A stretch of DNA of 64,000 nt. Origin: Diadema setosum (taxonomy: Eukaryota > Echinodermata > Echinoidea > Diadematoida > Diadematidae). A model generated the notes under the pieces. The model was not told where the DNA came from and ran no database searches. It saw only the letters and a list, made by a program, of their open reading frames with translations. Positions 1 to 11,500 of this stretch are shown here, piece by piece (the stretch's first letter is position 1; each line of letters starts with the position of its first letter). A program made the translations under genes and the position numbers. The DNA lies in contig CM067069.1 of assembly GCA_033980235.1 (NCBI GenBank), positions 21,014,650 through 21,078,649 of the forward strand. Reading direction: 5' to 3'.

Positions 1-1996
1 TTTAGGTCGTCTCTCTCCTCCTCTTTCTTTTTCTTTGTTTCTGTCTCTCGAAAAATATCGAAAATACGCATAAAAATCATCAAGTTGTTAACTCACCATT
101 CAGATGAAAATACAGTACAGACTCTCAGGAAAAGGATTGAAACACTAAACAGTACAGATTTTCAAGATATCTTCGTTTTTCTGCAATTAATTTCTGTCAA
201 AATGTCTTGTCAGAGCAGCTGTCCAACAGCTCGTCATGTACAAAAAACACATAGGCGTACGCAATTCTAATGTATTATCATAAGATGAGAGCGAATGAAA
301 GGGCTAGCCTGTGTCACATTCGCGTGTGCTTACTGGTAGCAGACGACAAAAAGACCTATAATGCATCTCAAGAAGAAAACACTGTGTAAATTTCCAAATA
401 CGTAACATTGATTCAAGATTTTATAAATATATATAGAATTAAAATATTTATTTAGGAGGTATTTAGCTTTATTTTTCGAATCACAAGATTATTTGTTTTT
501 CTAAGTTTAAATTTTAAAGACAGATTTAAATTGACAGCTGAGCTTTAGGCGTACGCGTACGCGTTCCCCTGAACCGGAAGAGTAAAATTAGATGCTTGCG
601 TTCTGTGGTAAACGGCGACGGAGGTGAGAGATATAGCGAATATAACGGGATAAATACCATGTGTTTTTTAATTTATATTGTCATCAGCTGTCATTTGGCA
701 TGTTCGTAATACGTGTGTATTAGTCTCGAAACTATTTTGCCGCGTATAAGTTTGTTGTTACCAAAAGTGTGCAGCTTGTGTGTTTGCCCAGTCCCACTCG
801 TTGCTTACCGCGTGTCTCTGGTGGAGACAGTTTAATAATTAATTTTATCGATAACAATAACAGTTATGCTAGTGCTCAAGTGGTGCTGACTGTATCACTC
901 AGACTGGTGAACATGTGGAACTGATCTGTGTGATTGACTGCCTAAATCAACCTTAAATATGTACATTTCAGTGAAGTCGGCCGTCGGGTCAACTTTATTA
1001 CTTTTCAGGAGTACGAATCAGTCTAGAAATTTAGAATCAACTAGATCAAGAACTGAACTTTTGAGTGAGAAATTTAAAACTAGTTTATCTCCTGTGACTT
1101 CTGCGACTCAATTAGTCACTCTGGACAGTCGACAGTAACTCCTGAGCCAAACTGCAGCTATTCTGTGAGATGCATCTAGTATTTAAATAGGATGGATGAC
1201 GGCGCTAATGCACTTTCGTATTCATGTAGTGATGTAGATATCTCGATTATATTACTAAAACACACCTGGGATTTAAATTACACCAAAATCACAGGATATA
1301 CTTATAACTTTATTTTCAATCACTCACATTATTTTGAACCAAATCGGTCATCGGAAAGTGTCAATATCGATGTTGACTTTCATGTCGTTGATCAAAAACA
1401 AATCGCTCTTCACGCTTTGCGAACCACTCTGTATTTAATAAATGTGCACATGTTGCCGTAACAATCTGAAATGGAAGTGAGCCATCTAATATGTGACAAA
1501 TCTTTCAAGTAAATGGGGGCTGAAAATCAACGTACAAATGATTTATGACAAGTTGAATGTAATTTAGCAGAGAAATGCAGTGCCTAGATCACACATGACC
1601 ACACACATACATGCATTCCTCATTGACTTCTGTCACCTTGCCACAGTCATTGTACTGATACATTATAGTTCCATATTGAATCCCGGCTATTGCCCTTGTG
1701 ACTGCTAGTGCTATTTGTAGTACTAAATTATATTCTACTAGCTACTTGTGTCTAGTTGGCTTTAAGTTTTATGAATTTTATAAATCAAGGAAAAAGCTCT
1801 GCTAGTTTCCACTGCAGTTCACCTATCCACTACTGTTCTAAATAAAATCAAATTGGTTATATATAATTTATCTTTCATGCACAACCTGCACCTGTAGGGT
1901 CCTCAAGATGTAATCATGTTATTAGTTTTATACTTTCATACACCACAATGATTGCAAATGAGGATATTCTTCTTTGTTTATCTCGAATATGTGTAG
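1..1996. other. 5' flank of the CREC gene, no coding exon recognised
   Basis: This stretch lies upstream of the first coding exon of the CREC gene. It is AT-rich apart from a CG-containing patch near 530-625. An 89-codon open frame at 1192-1461 has no recognisable domain and I do not call it a gene. No transposon with clear ends was seen. If the gene has a non-coding first exon, most of this stretch would be its first intron. Confidence 0.5.
530..623 (+). promoter_or_regulatory. Candidate promoter and non-coding first exon of the CREC gene
   Basis: A locally CG-richer patch holds an alternating CGTACGCGTACGCG run (about 549-562) and an ETS-like ACCGGAAG, both typical of TATA-less promoters. 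Downstream, GAG|GTGAGA at 621-626 is a good splice donor. The possible matching acceptor is TGTGTAG ending at 1996, 18 bases before the chosen ATG. The proposal rests only on motifs: seen are the ETS-like site and the donor, inferred is their use. A transcription start could equally lie nearer 2014. Confidence 0.25.
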
Positions 1997-2013
1997 TAGT
2001 ACACTGCATCACC

Positions 2014-2208
2014 ATGGAAATGCACTTTCTGGCCAGACTTGTCTCCATGGCAATAATTCTGCTGATGGTGCTCGGAGCTGCTCAGCCCAAGATCTCCCTT
2101 TATGATGATGATGATGATGAGAGCAACAAGATTGAAGACATTCTCCCTCACTATGCAGGAGACCAGCACTTAGACTCCTTCGACCAGACCCTATTTATTG
2201 GAGGAAAG
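2014..2208 (+). CDS. CREC gene, coding exon 1 (signal peptide, acidic linker)
   Basis: It encodes residues 1-65, beginning MEMHFLARL and ending FIGGK, phase 0. The donor is AAG|GTATGA. The reading frame stays open upstream to an ATG at 1948, but that ATG lacks the strong context and would put 22 extra residues before the hydrophobic segment, so 2014 is preferred. A C-run, a short AC tract and a long CT tract begin about 20 bases into the intron. Confidence 0.88.
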
Positions 2209-2251
2209 GTATGATTGCTCGCTGTAGCCCTCCCCCCCCCCCCCACACACA

Positions 2252-2292
<41 letters not shown>

Positions 2293-5200
2293 TGTGTGTA
2301 TTTATATTTTTAAGTTCATGTGTACCAGGCCACCACCAATGCAACTCTGTTAAAAGTAAAATGTCGTCCAGAAACTTCATTTATACTGTGCAGTTTTGCC
2401 ACTTTCAAACAAAATCATGTTTTGCCTCCAAAATGTTGGTTTGTTTGTTGTTGGGTTTTTTTTTTTTTTAGGTCCCACAAGGCATCAGTATTTCTTTTTA
2501 ATCTTGAAAGGCTGACAGTTGTTTGCCTGTTGTATGTGTGATAGATATGTGTGAAGGTGAAATTACTTCAATGAACACTTTCCATTGAACAATTTGTCGC
2601 TGTCAAATTCTGAATCAGTGTTTTAGTTTCACCTTTAATCATGGTCAGTAGATTTAGATGTTGCCTTTGTGTTTTTAGTGGATACAACACTTACTGCATC
2701 TAATGCAGTGCTGCACACTGGCACTGGTCCGACAGTCCCTGACCAGTAAAAGTAACTGTCAGACCAGTAAAATATTCAGGAACAGAGCAGTAAAAATGGA
2801 AAACTGGGTACCTACTGGTCCGACAGACAGGTTGGACCAGTAGAAAAAATGGGTTAGTGTGCAGCCCTGGCATATGACTGTGGTGCATGTTACAAAATTG
2901 CATTTTCATGGAGATATGGTGCATGGCAAAAGAGTTTCCACAAAAGATCACTATTTGCGTGACTATGGTATTAATCTCTATCTGTGCTCTTGAGAGATTT
3001 TAAAAAACTAAAAAATTTACTACAGCAAGGCAGTCACCTTCCAAGTGAGTACCTCAACAATATATCTGCACAGTGGGAAATCTGCCATTATTTTAAAGAT
3101 GGGCCATCCCTTTTGCATTCCTTCCCAAATAGCACAGAACATGATATATTCCACCAGAATGACAAGACTATTGTAAAGCTATAACATTTCTGTGATATTT
3201 GTTGTTGTTAGCCGTTGAAATTGAAATAATGCACCAAATGTTCACCGTAACATATTCTATGTACAAGCTAGGCACAGCTGCATATACTAATCATCCAGTG
3301 GTTGTAGTATGATACTTATACTTTGAACAAAAGATATGCATGTTAAAGCTGTCAGAAAGGAAGAATTTACTAGCTTCTTTTACTTTGTAACTATGGCAAA
3401 TAACAAACACCACTTACATGAACTACATACACTGTAAGTGCATCACATAGGTCTGTAAAACTAGACTAGTAGTTTAGATTTGTTTTTGTTTTTGCTTTTT
3501 TGTAGTATGAAATAATTATTCGAATCTTAATGGTCAATTTAACTCAGCAAATAAAGACCCTCTTGAGTTCAAAATTTACAGGAGGTTTCCAAATAGTGTT
3601 TTCTTCAATACCTAAGTGTTCTCACCAAATTTTCAAAAATTTGCATGCAAAAGGGATGACCTATCTTTAAAGGGGTAGTTCAGATGATTTAATAGTTCAG
3701 ATGATTTTCAGAATTTTACATCATGTAATACATGAATTGACAACTCTCGTAGGCCTATAGATTCATTGTGGAATCTATTGTGGTCCTTGAGTAGAGAAAT
3801 CAACTGTAAAAACCGGAAACAAAATACACTGAACAAGGATGATGACATATATTGTAGGAGGCTCACATATTTTAGAAATGTAGCAATGTAATTCCATTGC
3901 AATACTGCTTGCTTAATAAGTTCACCCATGCAGAATTTATGCATGATTTCTTTTTTTTTTTTTCTATTTCCTTAAGCATCCACTCATGCATTCTTATAGG
4001 GAGGCTGCCATAGAATCGTCCTTGTTCTATGTGATTTGTTATAAATATCTTATTCCTCATCCCAATCACTATAGACAAGTTCACCTTCATAGACACATGG
4101 ATTGAGTGAATGCAGCAATATTAGAACACATCAGTGAGGTTTGAGGAAAATTGGACAATCCGTTCTAAAGTTATGAATTTTGAAGCTTCTGCTCAGTCAC
4201 TACTGAATGAGAAGACTACTACAGCTTGTGATGTCACATGTGTACAACTATATAAAGAAAATACAAAGAAAAGTCAACATATTTTCATTTTCTGGTATAA
4301 TAAAAGAACACTTGACTTCGCTCTTTCAGAAGGCAGGGGAAATAATATTGCCCTTAACATACATTAGTGACAAGTCAAGAAAATATGCATTTTTTTTTTT
4401 TCAAAAAGTAAAATTTTGTGAAATTCTCTGTATTTTTTTTTTTATATGGCTCTACGCATGTGACATCATACACTGTAGTAGTCTTCTCATCCAGCCGTGA
4501 CTGTGCAGATATTTTAAAAATTCTTAACTTTTGAACGGATTGTCCGATTTTCCCCCAAACTTTCACTGATGTGTTCTACTAATATTGCTGCATTCACTCA
4601 ATCCACATGTATATGAAGGTGAACTTGTCCTTGAAACTCTGTACCCAGTATAACTAATTATAGTTGTTCAAATATAAAAGTATGAAAGTCATCCAGAGGT
4701 CTCCTCTAAGAGAATATTTGCATGTTTTTCTTCTCTTTTATTTTTTATGTATATGTGTGTGTGACAGCAAAAAGCTTCAGACTTCCGCAAACTGCCAGAG
4801 GAAGAGAGAAAAAAAATATTTGCCAAGATTGTCACTCTTGTGGACGTGAATGCAGATGGGCTTATTGACAAAGGTACTAGATTAAAAGAAGATTCACAAT
4901 GATGCATATGTAACATAAACGAGGTGAAGAGATATGATTTGGATTATGCTCTGCACACCCATAGAAATACTTGGCATTGCAAAAAAATGTGTTTAGACAT
5001 TAATTTAAGTGTGATACTGTGAGTGTTTAGCTATAATAGGACAATAACAGACATTATCTAAGTCTTATCCTTGTTGAGGGAACCATGGCTTGCTCTTTCA
5101 AGATTGTTTTTGTAAATTAATGTTTATTGATGATTACTTTGTGAAAAGACTGTTGAAGCAATGTACCAACACTTATACATTTCATCTAAAATTATGGATA

Positions 5201-5499
5201 TGTCACACATGATTTGTGTTTTACAGGTTTAATCTTTTCCACATTATATCAGTCATTTTCAAAACAATGTATGAATTAAGTTTATGATGATCATTCTATA
5301 GTCCAAACATAGCCTGTGCCATGCATGCAAATGTAATGTGGTCCTGAGGCTTGCCAGTATTCATTTTGTGCAGTTATCACTGCTCACTATATATAGTTTA
5401 TACAGTCTTGGGAAAATAAATTGATGATTTTAATTAAGCCTCTACTTAGATATGTCTTCAACCATCTCCTGTTGCAGAAATACACAGTTGATAACCACG

Positions 5500-5549
<50 letters not shown>

Positions 5550-8500
5550 ATTATCATCGGTGACTAAATTTGTATGAAATTGTGCAGTTTATAGTAAAAC
5601 TCACTTCAATTCAGTCTCAATTCGATATCAATTTGATACATTGATCTGATCCCAACATACAGAATGTTTCAAATGGTATACTGATGAACTCACATGGAAA
5701 GCACAATTTTCAGGCTTCCAAGTGGCCCTACTTTTCCTACTTTTTCCTACTTTTTTACTGCTGTCCCTACTTTTCCTACTTTTTTGCTAAAAATCCTACT
5801 TTTCCTACTTTTTCCTACTTTTTTGGTGAAAAATCCCCCCCCCCCCCAAAAAAAAAAAAAAAAATGTGCAAGGCTACCCGGTACTTGAATAGTTTATATT
5901 CAGAAATGATGAGTAGACTCTAGTTGCAGATTCTTACTGGTGGGGAGAGCCTCTTCAGCATGAAAGAGGGATAACACAGACCAATCAACCACAAGACTGC
6001 TGCCAGCCTCAGCTTTTGCTCCTGTGCAGATGTGATTGATCCCACTGATATTGCAGCCTAGGACTTGGAGCAGTGCTCAACCAGCTCTCATCATCGCTCA
6101 AAATTACCAGGTAAGCTTGCCATATACTTAAAAGTAGAATTTGACATGTGACTTCCAAAGAATACAACTGAGGGAAAAATGCTGCCTACAGCCAGTTTTA
6201 ATGGATGTAGAGTTCAAGCATATCATGTCTAATGCATGTGCTGGAATGCAAATCCTCAGAAACCAGAAATTTCCTTTACTAAAATATGGTTTACTACGTA
6301 AATCGTAAAGGTCATGTCAAAACAAGAAATGACACCTTCAGGTCCCCTTTGCCTGAAATCCTTCAATAATATATGTTTTGATAATAATTAACAGTGATTG
6401 CAATATGAAAAACTTAATATAAAAGTAAGTGTTTCACCACAGAAACTAGATCTGGTTGATGTGAGGATGAGTTATTCCCAAGAAAGCATGGATTGGTAGG
6501 GACCCATTTGCATGAAACTTGCATATTACTGAGGCTAAATCAAAAGCACTGCTCCCAAAGGTAAACTGGACCTTTAACATGAGACATATGACTTGTGATA
6601 TCTATTTGAATCATGGGCAGGTGGTAGATATGACTACTAGAAACCTTAATTCATCTGAAGGTAAACAGCTGAGGAAAGTTAGTTGCTGAAAAATCAGATG
6701 AACAAAAAAGAAATGTTTAATTAACAGATCCCACAAATTGTTAACAAGGAGTGAGAACAACAGTAATTACTTAGCAATCGTGAAAGATAAAGACTAATAG
6801 AGCAGAAACCTCTTTATGGACAATCTTAAAAGTTGATAGCTTGTATACATCTTACAAGTATTGTTTAAGAGGTTGAATTGCATCATAGGTAAGACATACA
6901 TTACCTCGAAGAACTTCAGAGAAAGTAGGAAATGGAGGAACTTCACAGAAAACAAACACAAAGATAATAATTTAGTAACGTTTAAAGATTGATTGACGTT
7001 TAAACCATGAGACGTTGAAGTTCACTTCCTGACGACACTTACAAACTATCAGGAATATGTAGAGAGAAAAGCCATCTAGAGCATTACCTGAGAAAAAAAA
7101 ACCCTAACATTTAGGAAAGATAATGAATGCATATTCCACAAATAAGAGCAAGTGTGTGAATGTTTTAAGTTGAACCGCCAAGAACAGTTTGTTAAGTTTG
7201 GAGGAAACAACTTGCAGAAAAATTAGAAGCCATGATGTCTTTTTATTCCACAGATCTTGCAAATTTTAGTTAAGGTTGAACATCTTTTTATTACCCAGCT
7301 AGTTTGAACAAGATGTGAGAAAGTGGTAGAACAGAAATCTCGTAATGAAAGTGGTCAAAGTGTGATGAGTCATTTGAAGTGACATATCCAAAATATTCAA
7401 CCATCTGAAAGAGTCTTGGTGAAATGTGAGACAGGGAAACTTCTTAAAGAAGAAAAAAGTGAATGGATGGATGTGTATGCCAATTGTGTCAACATACAAA
7501 ACTGTAAGTTGAAGGTGAAAACCAACAGAACAGTGGAGAGTATCAAAATTGAAAGGGCACAAATACACTGTATTTAAGGGGGGGGGGGGGAATGGGAACT
7601 GCATGGTAAGTATACAGATTTTCTAGAGTGTATTTGCTCTCAAACAACCAGAGAAATCAGAGAAGCTAGCAAGGACTAAAATGATAATGACAGTCACTGT
7701 TTATTTATTCTCCAGATCTTGCAAAGAGTAGTTTACAAGATTAACATGCTGAAATACTGAGCCAGCAAAATATCTGGAGAATGTAAAGCAGAATCTCAAC
7801 CATGTACAATTTCAAAAGCGGAAGGATGTAATATTCTCAAAATATATGAAGAAGTTTGATTTCAAGAATATTGAATGAACTTAAAAGTGCCTGGAATAAT
7901 TGCAAAATGGAGAATCTTCTTGAAAAGGTCAAATAGCTGTATGTGTATTCAACAAAAAGGGTCATGATGAGCTGAAAAAAAAAAAAGTTCAATGTAAAGA
8001 ACTATTCACTATCTCCAGTAAATGTGGCAAATATTGCAAACAGTAGTAAGTCATTGGAAAGTACAGAATGATTATTTTCTACACCTCTTTCTAAATTAAC
8101 AAATGTAAGTTGATTCAAGAATTGATGGAATCTACCATCAACAGAACACCAAAGAATTGAAAACTTATTTATTTGTTATCTACAGAAAATTATCAAAAAA
8201 TAGAGTCATTTTTTGCTACCTATAAAGTCCGTAAGACTACAGATAGTGAGAAACAAAAAGCAGATGTACATGTATGCTCCTCACATCTTGTAAACTGGAG
8301 TCATTTGGTTATATTACAGTGTTTTGTTACTCTACATGCAAGAATACTACATTTCCCTGATGCTGAAATGTAAAGTATTTACTTTTTTTTCTCTCTCTCT
8401 CTTTAGATGTTTTGTGTTCTATTGGTTTAAGTGTTTTAAATTGAGCTTGCCTTGTGTTTCCATCTATATCATATGATTATGAAGATAATCTATATATCAC

Positions 8501-11500
8501 TGGAAATTCAGTTGTGGACACTGTGCCATAAACTCACAGTATCTGAGTGTTTAGATTTGTAGTGGGCCAGGATTTGCAAAATAAAGATGTCAATGCATTG
8601 GTAGATATAATTTCACATCGTAAGGCCTCACTGTCATGAGACAACCCATTCTTCATGCATGTCTTGCTAGAAATGTAATATGATAACACATGCTCTCAGA
8701 GACTAATACTGAGTGCTACATATAAGTAGTTTAAGTTATCCTGTTATTTTGAAATGTTTGAACACATGTTAAGTGCTTGTGCTTACATGTATTTGAAATT
8801 GAAAGTCTCTTGGAAAGATATAATTTCACTTCATAAGGCCTCACTGTCATGAGACAACCCATTCTTCATGCATGTCTTGCTAGAAATGTAATATGATAAC
8901 ACATGCTCTCAGAGACTAATACTGAGCGCTACATATAAGTAGTTTAAATTATCCTGTTATTTTGAAATGTTTGAACACATGTTAAGTGCTTACATGTACA
9001 GTGTATTTGAAATTGAAAGTCTCTTGGAAAGTAAGTATATTTCTTATCTCATGGTCATTCAGCTGGAACTTGAAAGCATACTAAGCTGTTGTGAGCATCA
9101 CTTGAATAGCTTTGTCAAGCATCCTTATATCCAGTCTTCTTCACACTTTAAATGAAACATATCTCCACAACTTCAAATGAATGTAGATAAAAGTGTCATC
9201 TTTTTTTAAATTGTTTTTGTCAAATATCCTTATTTCCAATCTTTTTTACATTTTGGAATGAAACACATATCTTCACAACTTCAAAACATTCAAATGAATG
9301 TAGATAAAAGATGCCATCTTTTAATTATGGAAGTGTATAACATACCTTTGGCATAAGTGTATAACTTACACATCATGGAATGTTTATGTCATATTTTGTG
9401 GGATGATATGTGACCGTCCATCACAAAACCAACAAAAAGTCGCATGCACTGATTTGGTATTAGGACTGAAAATAGATGATATGGGCCAATCCAGCCAATC
9501 TTGAGTTTTTCATATTTTCTGAAAGAGCAAGTCTTCTTATATATTATACTAAAGTTTGGGATCATAAAACGAAGAGGAAATTGTGTTTTTTAGCAGTTTT
9601 TTTCTGGAACATGCACTTTTTGGTAGAATAGTGTGATTAGGTGTTTCTCATAGTCATCTTTTCATTTCTTAAAAGCCCTGTCCATACTTTTAACTTTCAA
9701 CTCCAATAACTTTAGAAAGGACGATGCTTCTGCTTTGAAAGTTGGCATTGATCACCTACAGAATGTGTTAATAAAGCATGCGCAGCTTAATCTGATAATC
9801 TCTTCATTGTTGTAGCTCCAGTGGTTAACATTCTGTTATTTGTTCCATTCATTGCACAGCTAGCACGGCTTGATAAAGATTAAGCACTTGGAAGGACGCT
9901 ATACTTCAGGAGCCCCTTTTCTCAGTTCACATTTTCCGGAGTGTGTGCTTTCATTCCAATGTTAGGATAGGTTAGGAGAGTCCATTTGAATCGAGTTATA
10001 CATAATTTTTCATCTTTAAGTTTGCTCTTTCAGAATCTGCTCTTAATTAAAAATCCATGTTTGGCAACTTTTTGTTGGTGTTGCGATGCAGGATCACATA
10101 TATGGTAGGTGTTCATGTCTATCACAAAATTATATCTTTTCTATGTAAGTATTGTAATAAGTGATCAAGATTCATATTGACTGTACGGTTGAACATGTAT
10201 TTGTGCTTGTCACCTGACATTGTTCTAACGAATGTCTGCCTTTGTTGTATTTTTCAGGCTCTCCCAGGAGCAAAAGTGAGGCTGAAGCAGCAGGGTTGTG
10301 AGTACAAATTAAGATTTACATGTAACATCAAGAGTTCTGGTGAGTATTGACGAAAACTACTCCAAAAAGCCTGCACATGTCCTGATTTATTCCTACTTTT
10401 TTTCTTTAATGCCCTACTTTTTTCCTCTCATGTCCTACTTTTTCCTACTTTTTTAGAGATTTTGTTCCTACTTTCTTCCTACTTTTTAACATTATCCTGC
10501 TTGAAAGCCTGAATTTTTGTTAAGAGTGATTCTCTACAAATGAAAGCAATGCAAGTTAAAAAAAGTGCAAAAAGTATACGTAAGACGTGTACATGAATGC
10601 AATTTGATGTCTGAGAGCACCTTTGCATCATCTAGTCGGGGGGGGGGGGGGGGGGGAGGCGAGGTAGGTCAAAATTACAGCTATAATAAATCAAAACAAC
10701 AACAAAGCACAGACAATGGTGGATTCATTGTGTGAAGGCCTTACAAGTGTTTGTGTTTGTGTGTTGCATGTGTATTTTAGGACTGTTTAGTAACCATCGG
10801 AAGACACATGAGTGTTCATTATGTTGTCTGTGGTTTTCTTTCCCACGCCCACCATGATAAGATGAGCTGACAGATTGGATGTACGAGGCCCTGGTCACTG
10901 TGGACAAGGAGGATACATTGGAGAGCATGGAGCCAATTGACGTCAACCAGGATAGGAAAGTGTCCTGGTTTGAGTACCATGACCATATCTATGGCTACAT
11001 GCCAGGTGATGATGAGGAGGAGAACAAGGAGGAGCACCAAAAGGTTTCACTTAAAATTCTTTTCCTCATTCACTTTGAGGAGTTCCATAGCTTTAGCTAA
11101 CTGGATATAACACTATTTGCCCTCAATCATGTGGTGTGTACTTGAAACTTCCTTTATAGCTGCAGTGTTAATGACATTGGGCAAGGCACTTTGTTCTCAT
11201 TGCAGAGTCATGGTATACAGGAGACTTACGGGTATTGGTCACATGGTAATAACGAATACAGGGCTGGAACTGGATGTCAGAGGACCTGTTGTGTCTTCCT
11301 CAGTGGCAATGTTGCATGAATAAAATCCATCTACTGTATACACCATATATTCCGTGAGTCTAAATTTTGCAAATCGGGGAATTCCCAACGATTTCGCGAG
11401 TGGTTAAATTCGCGATGGTGGAGTCCTGTACTGAACGGAGAAGTGTACAGGCATACGTCACATTCACATCGTGGTCAGAGTCAATATTTTTGGGTGTATT

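Larger units (their letters stand above)
2209..4767 (+). other. CREC intron 1
   Basis: This intron of about 2.6 kb starts with a (C)n, (AC)n, (CT)n tract (2228-2290). It contains a hAT-like MITE (2706-2869) and a foldback element of family 1 (4072-4642), and ends with a pyrimidine tract before TGACAG at 4767. No exon was recognised inside it. Confidence 0.8.
4874..10861 (+). other. CREC intron 2
   Basis: At about 6.0 kb this is the longest intron of the gene. It holds an (AC)n microsatellite (5499-5544), two patches rich in CCTACTTTTT (5727-5822 and 10392-10490), a terminus of a TTAA-bounded MITE (about 6536-6577, minus), a 213-bp tandem duplication (8604-9030), an older diverged duplication (about 9100-9320) and a poly-G run (10637-10656). 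Otherwise it is AT-rich without recognised coding sequence. Confidence 0.8.

Noticed and set aside
1192..1461. 89-codon open frame upstream of the CREC gene
   Set aside because: No domain, poor start context and AT-rich codon use. It could be intron or 5' UTR.
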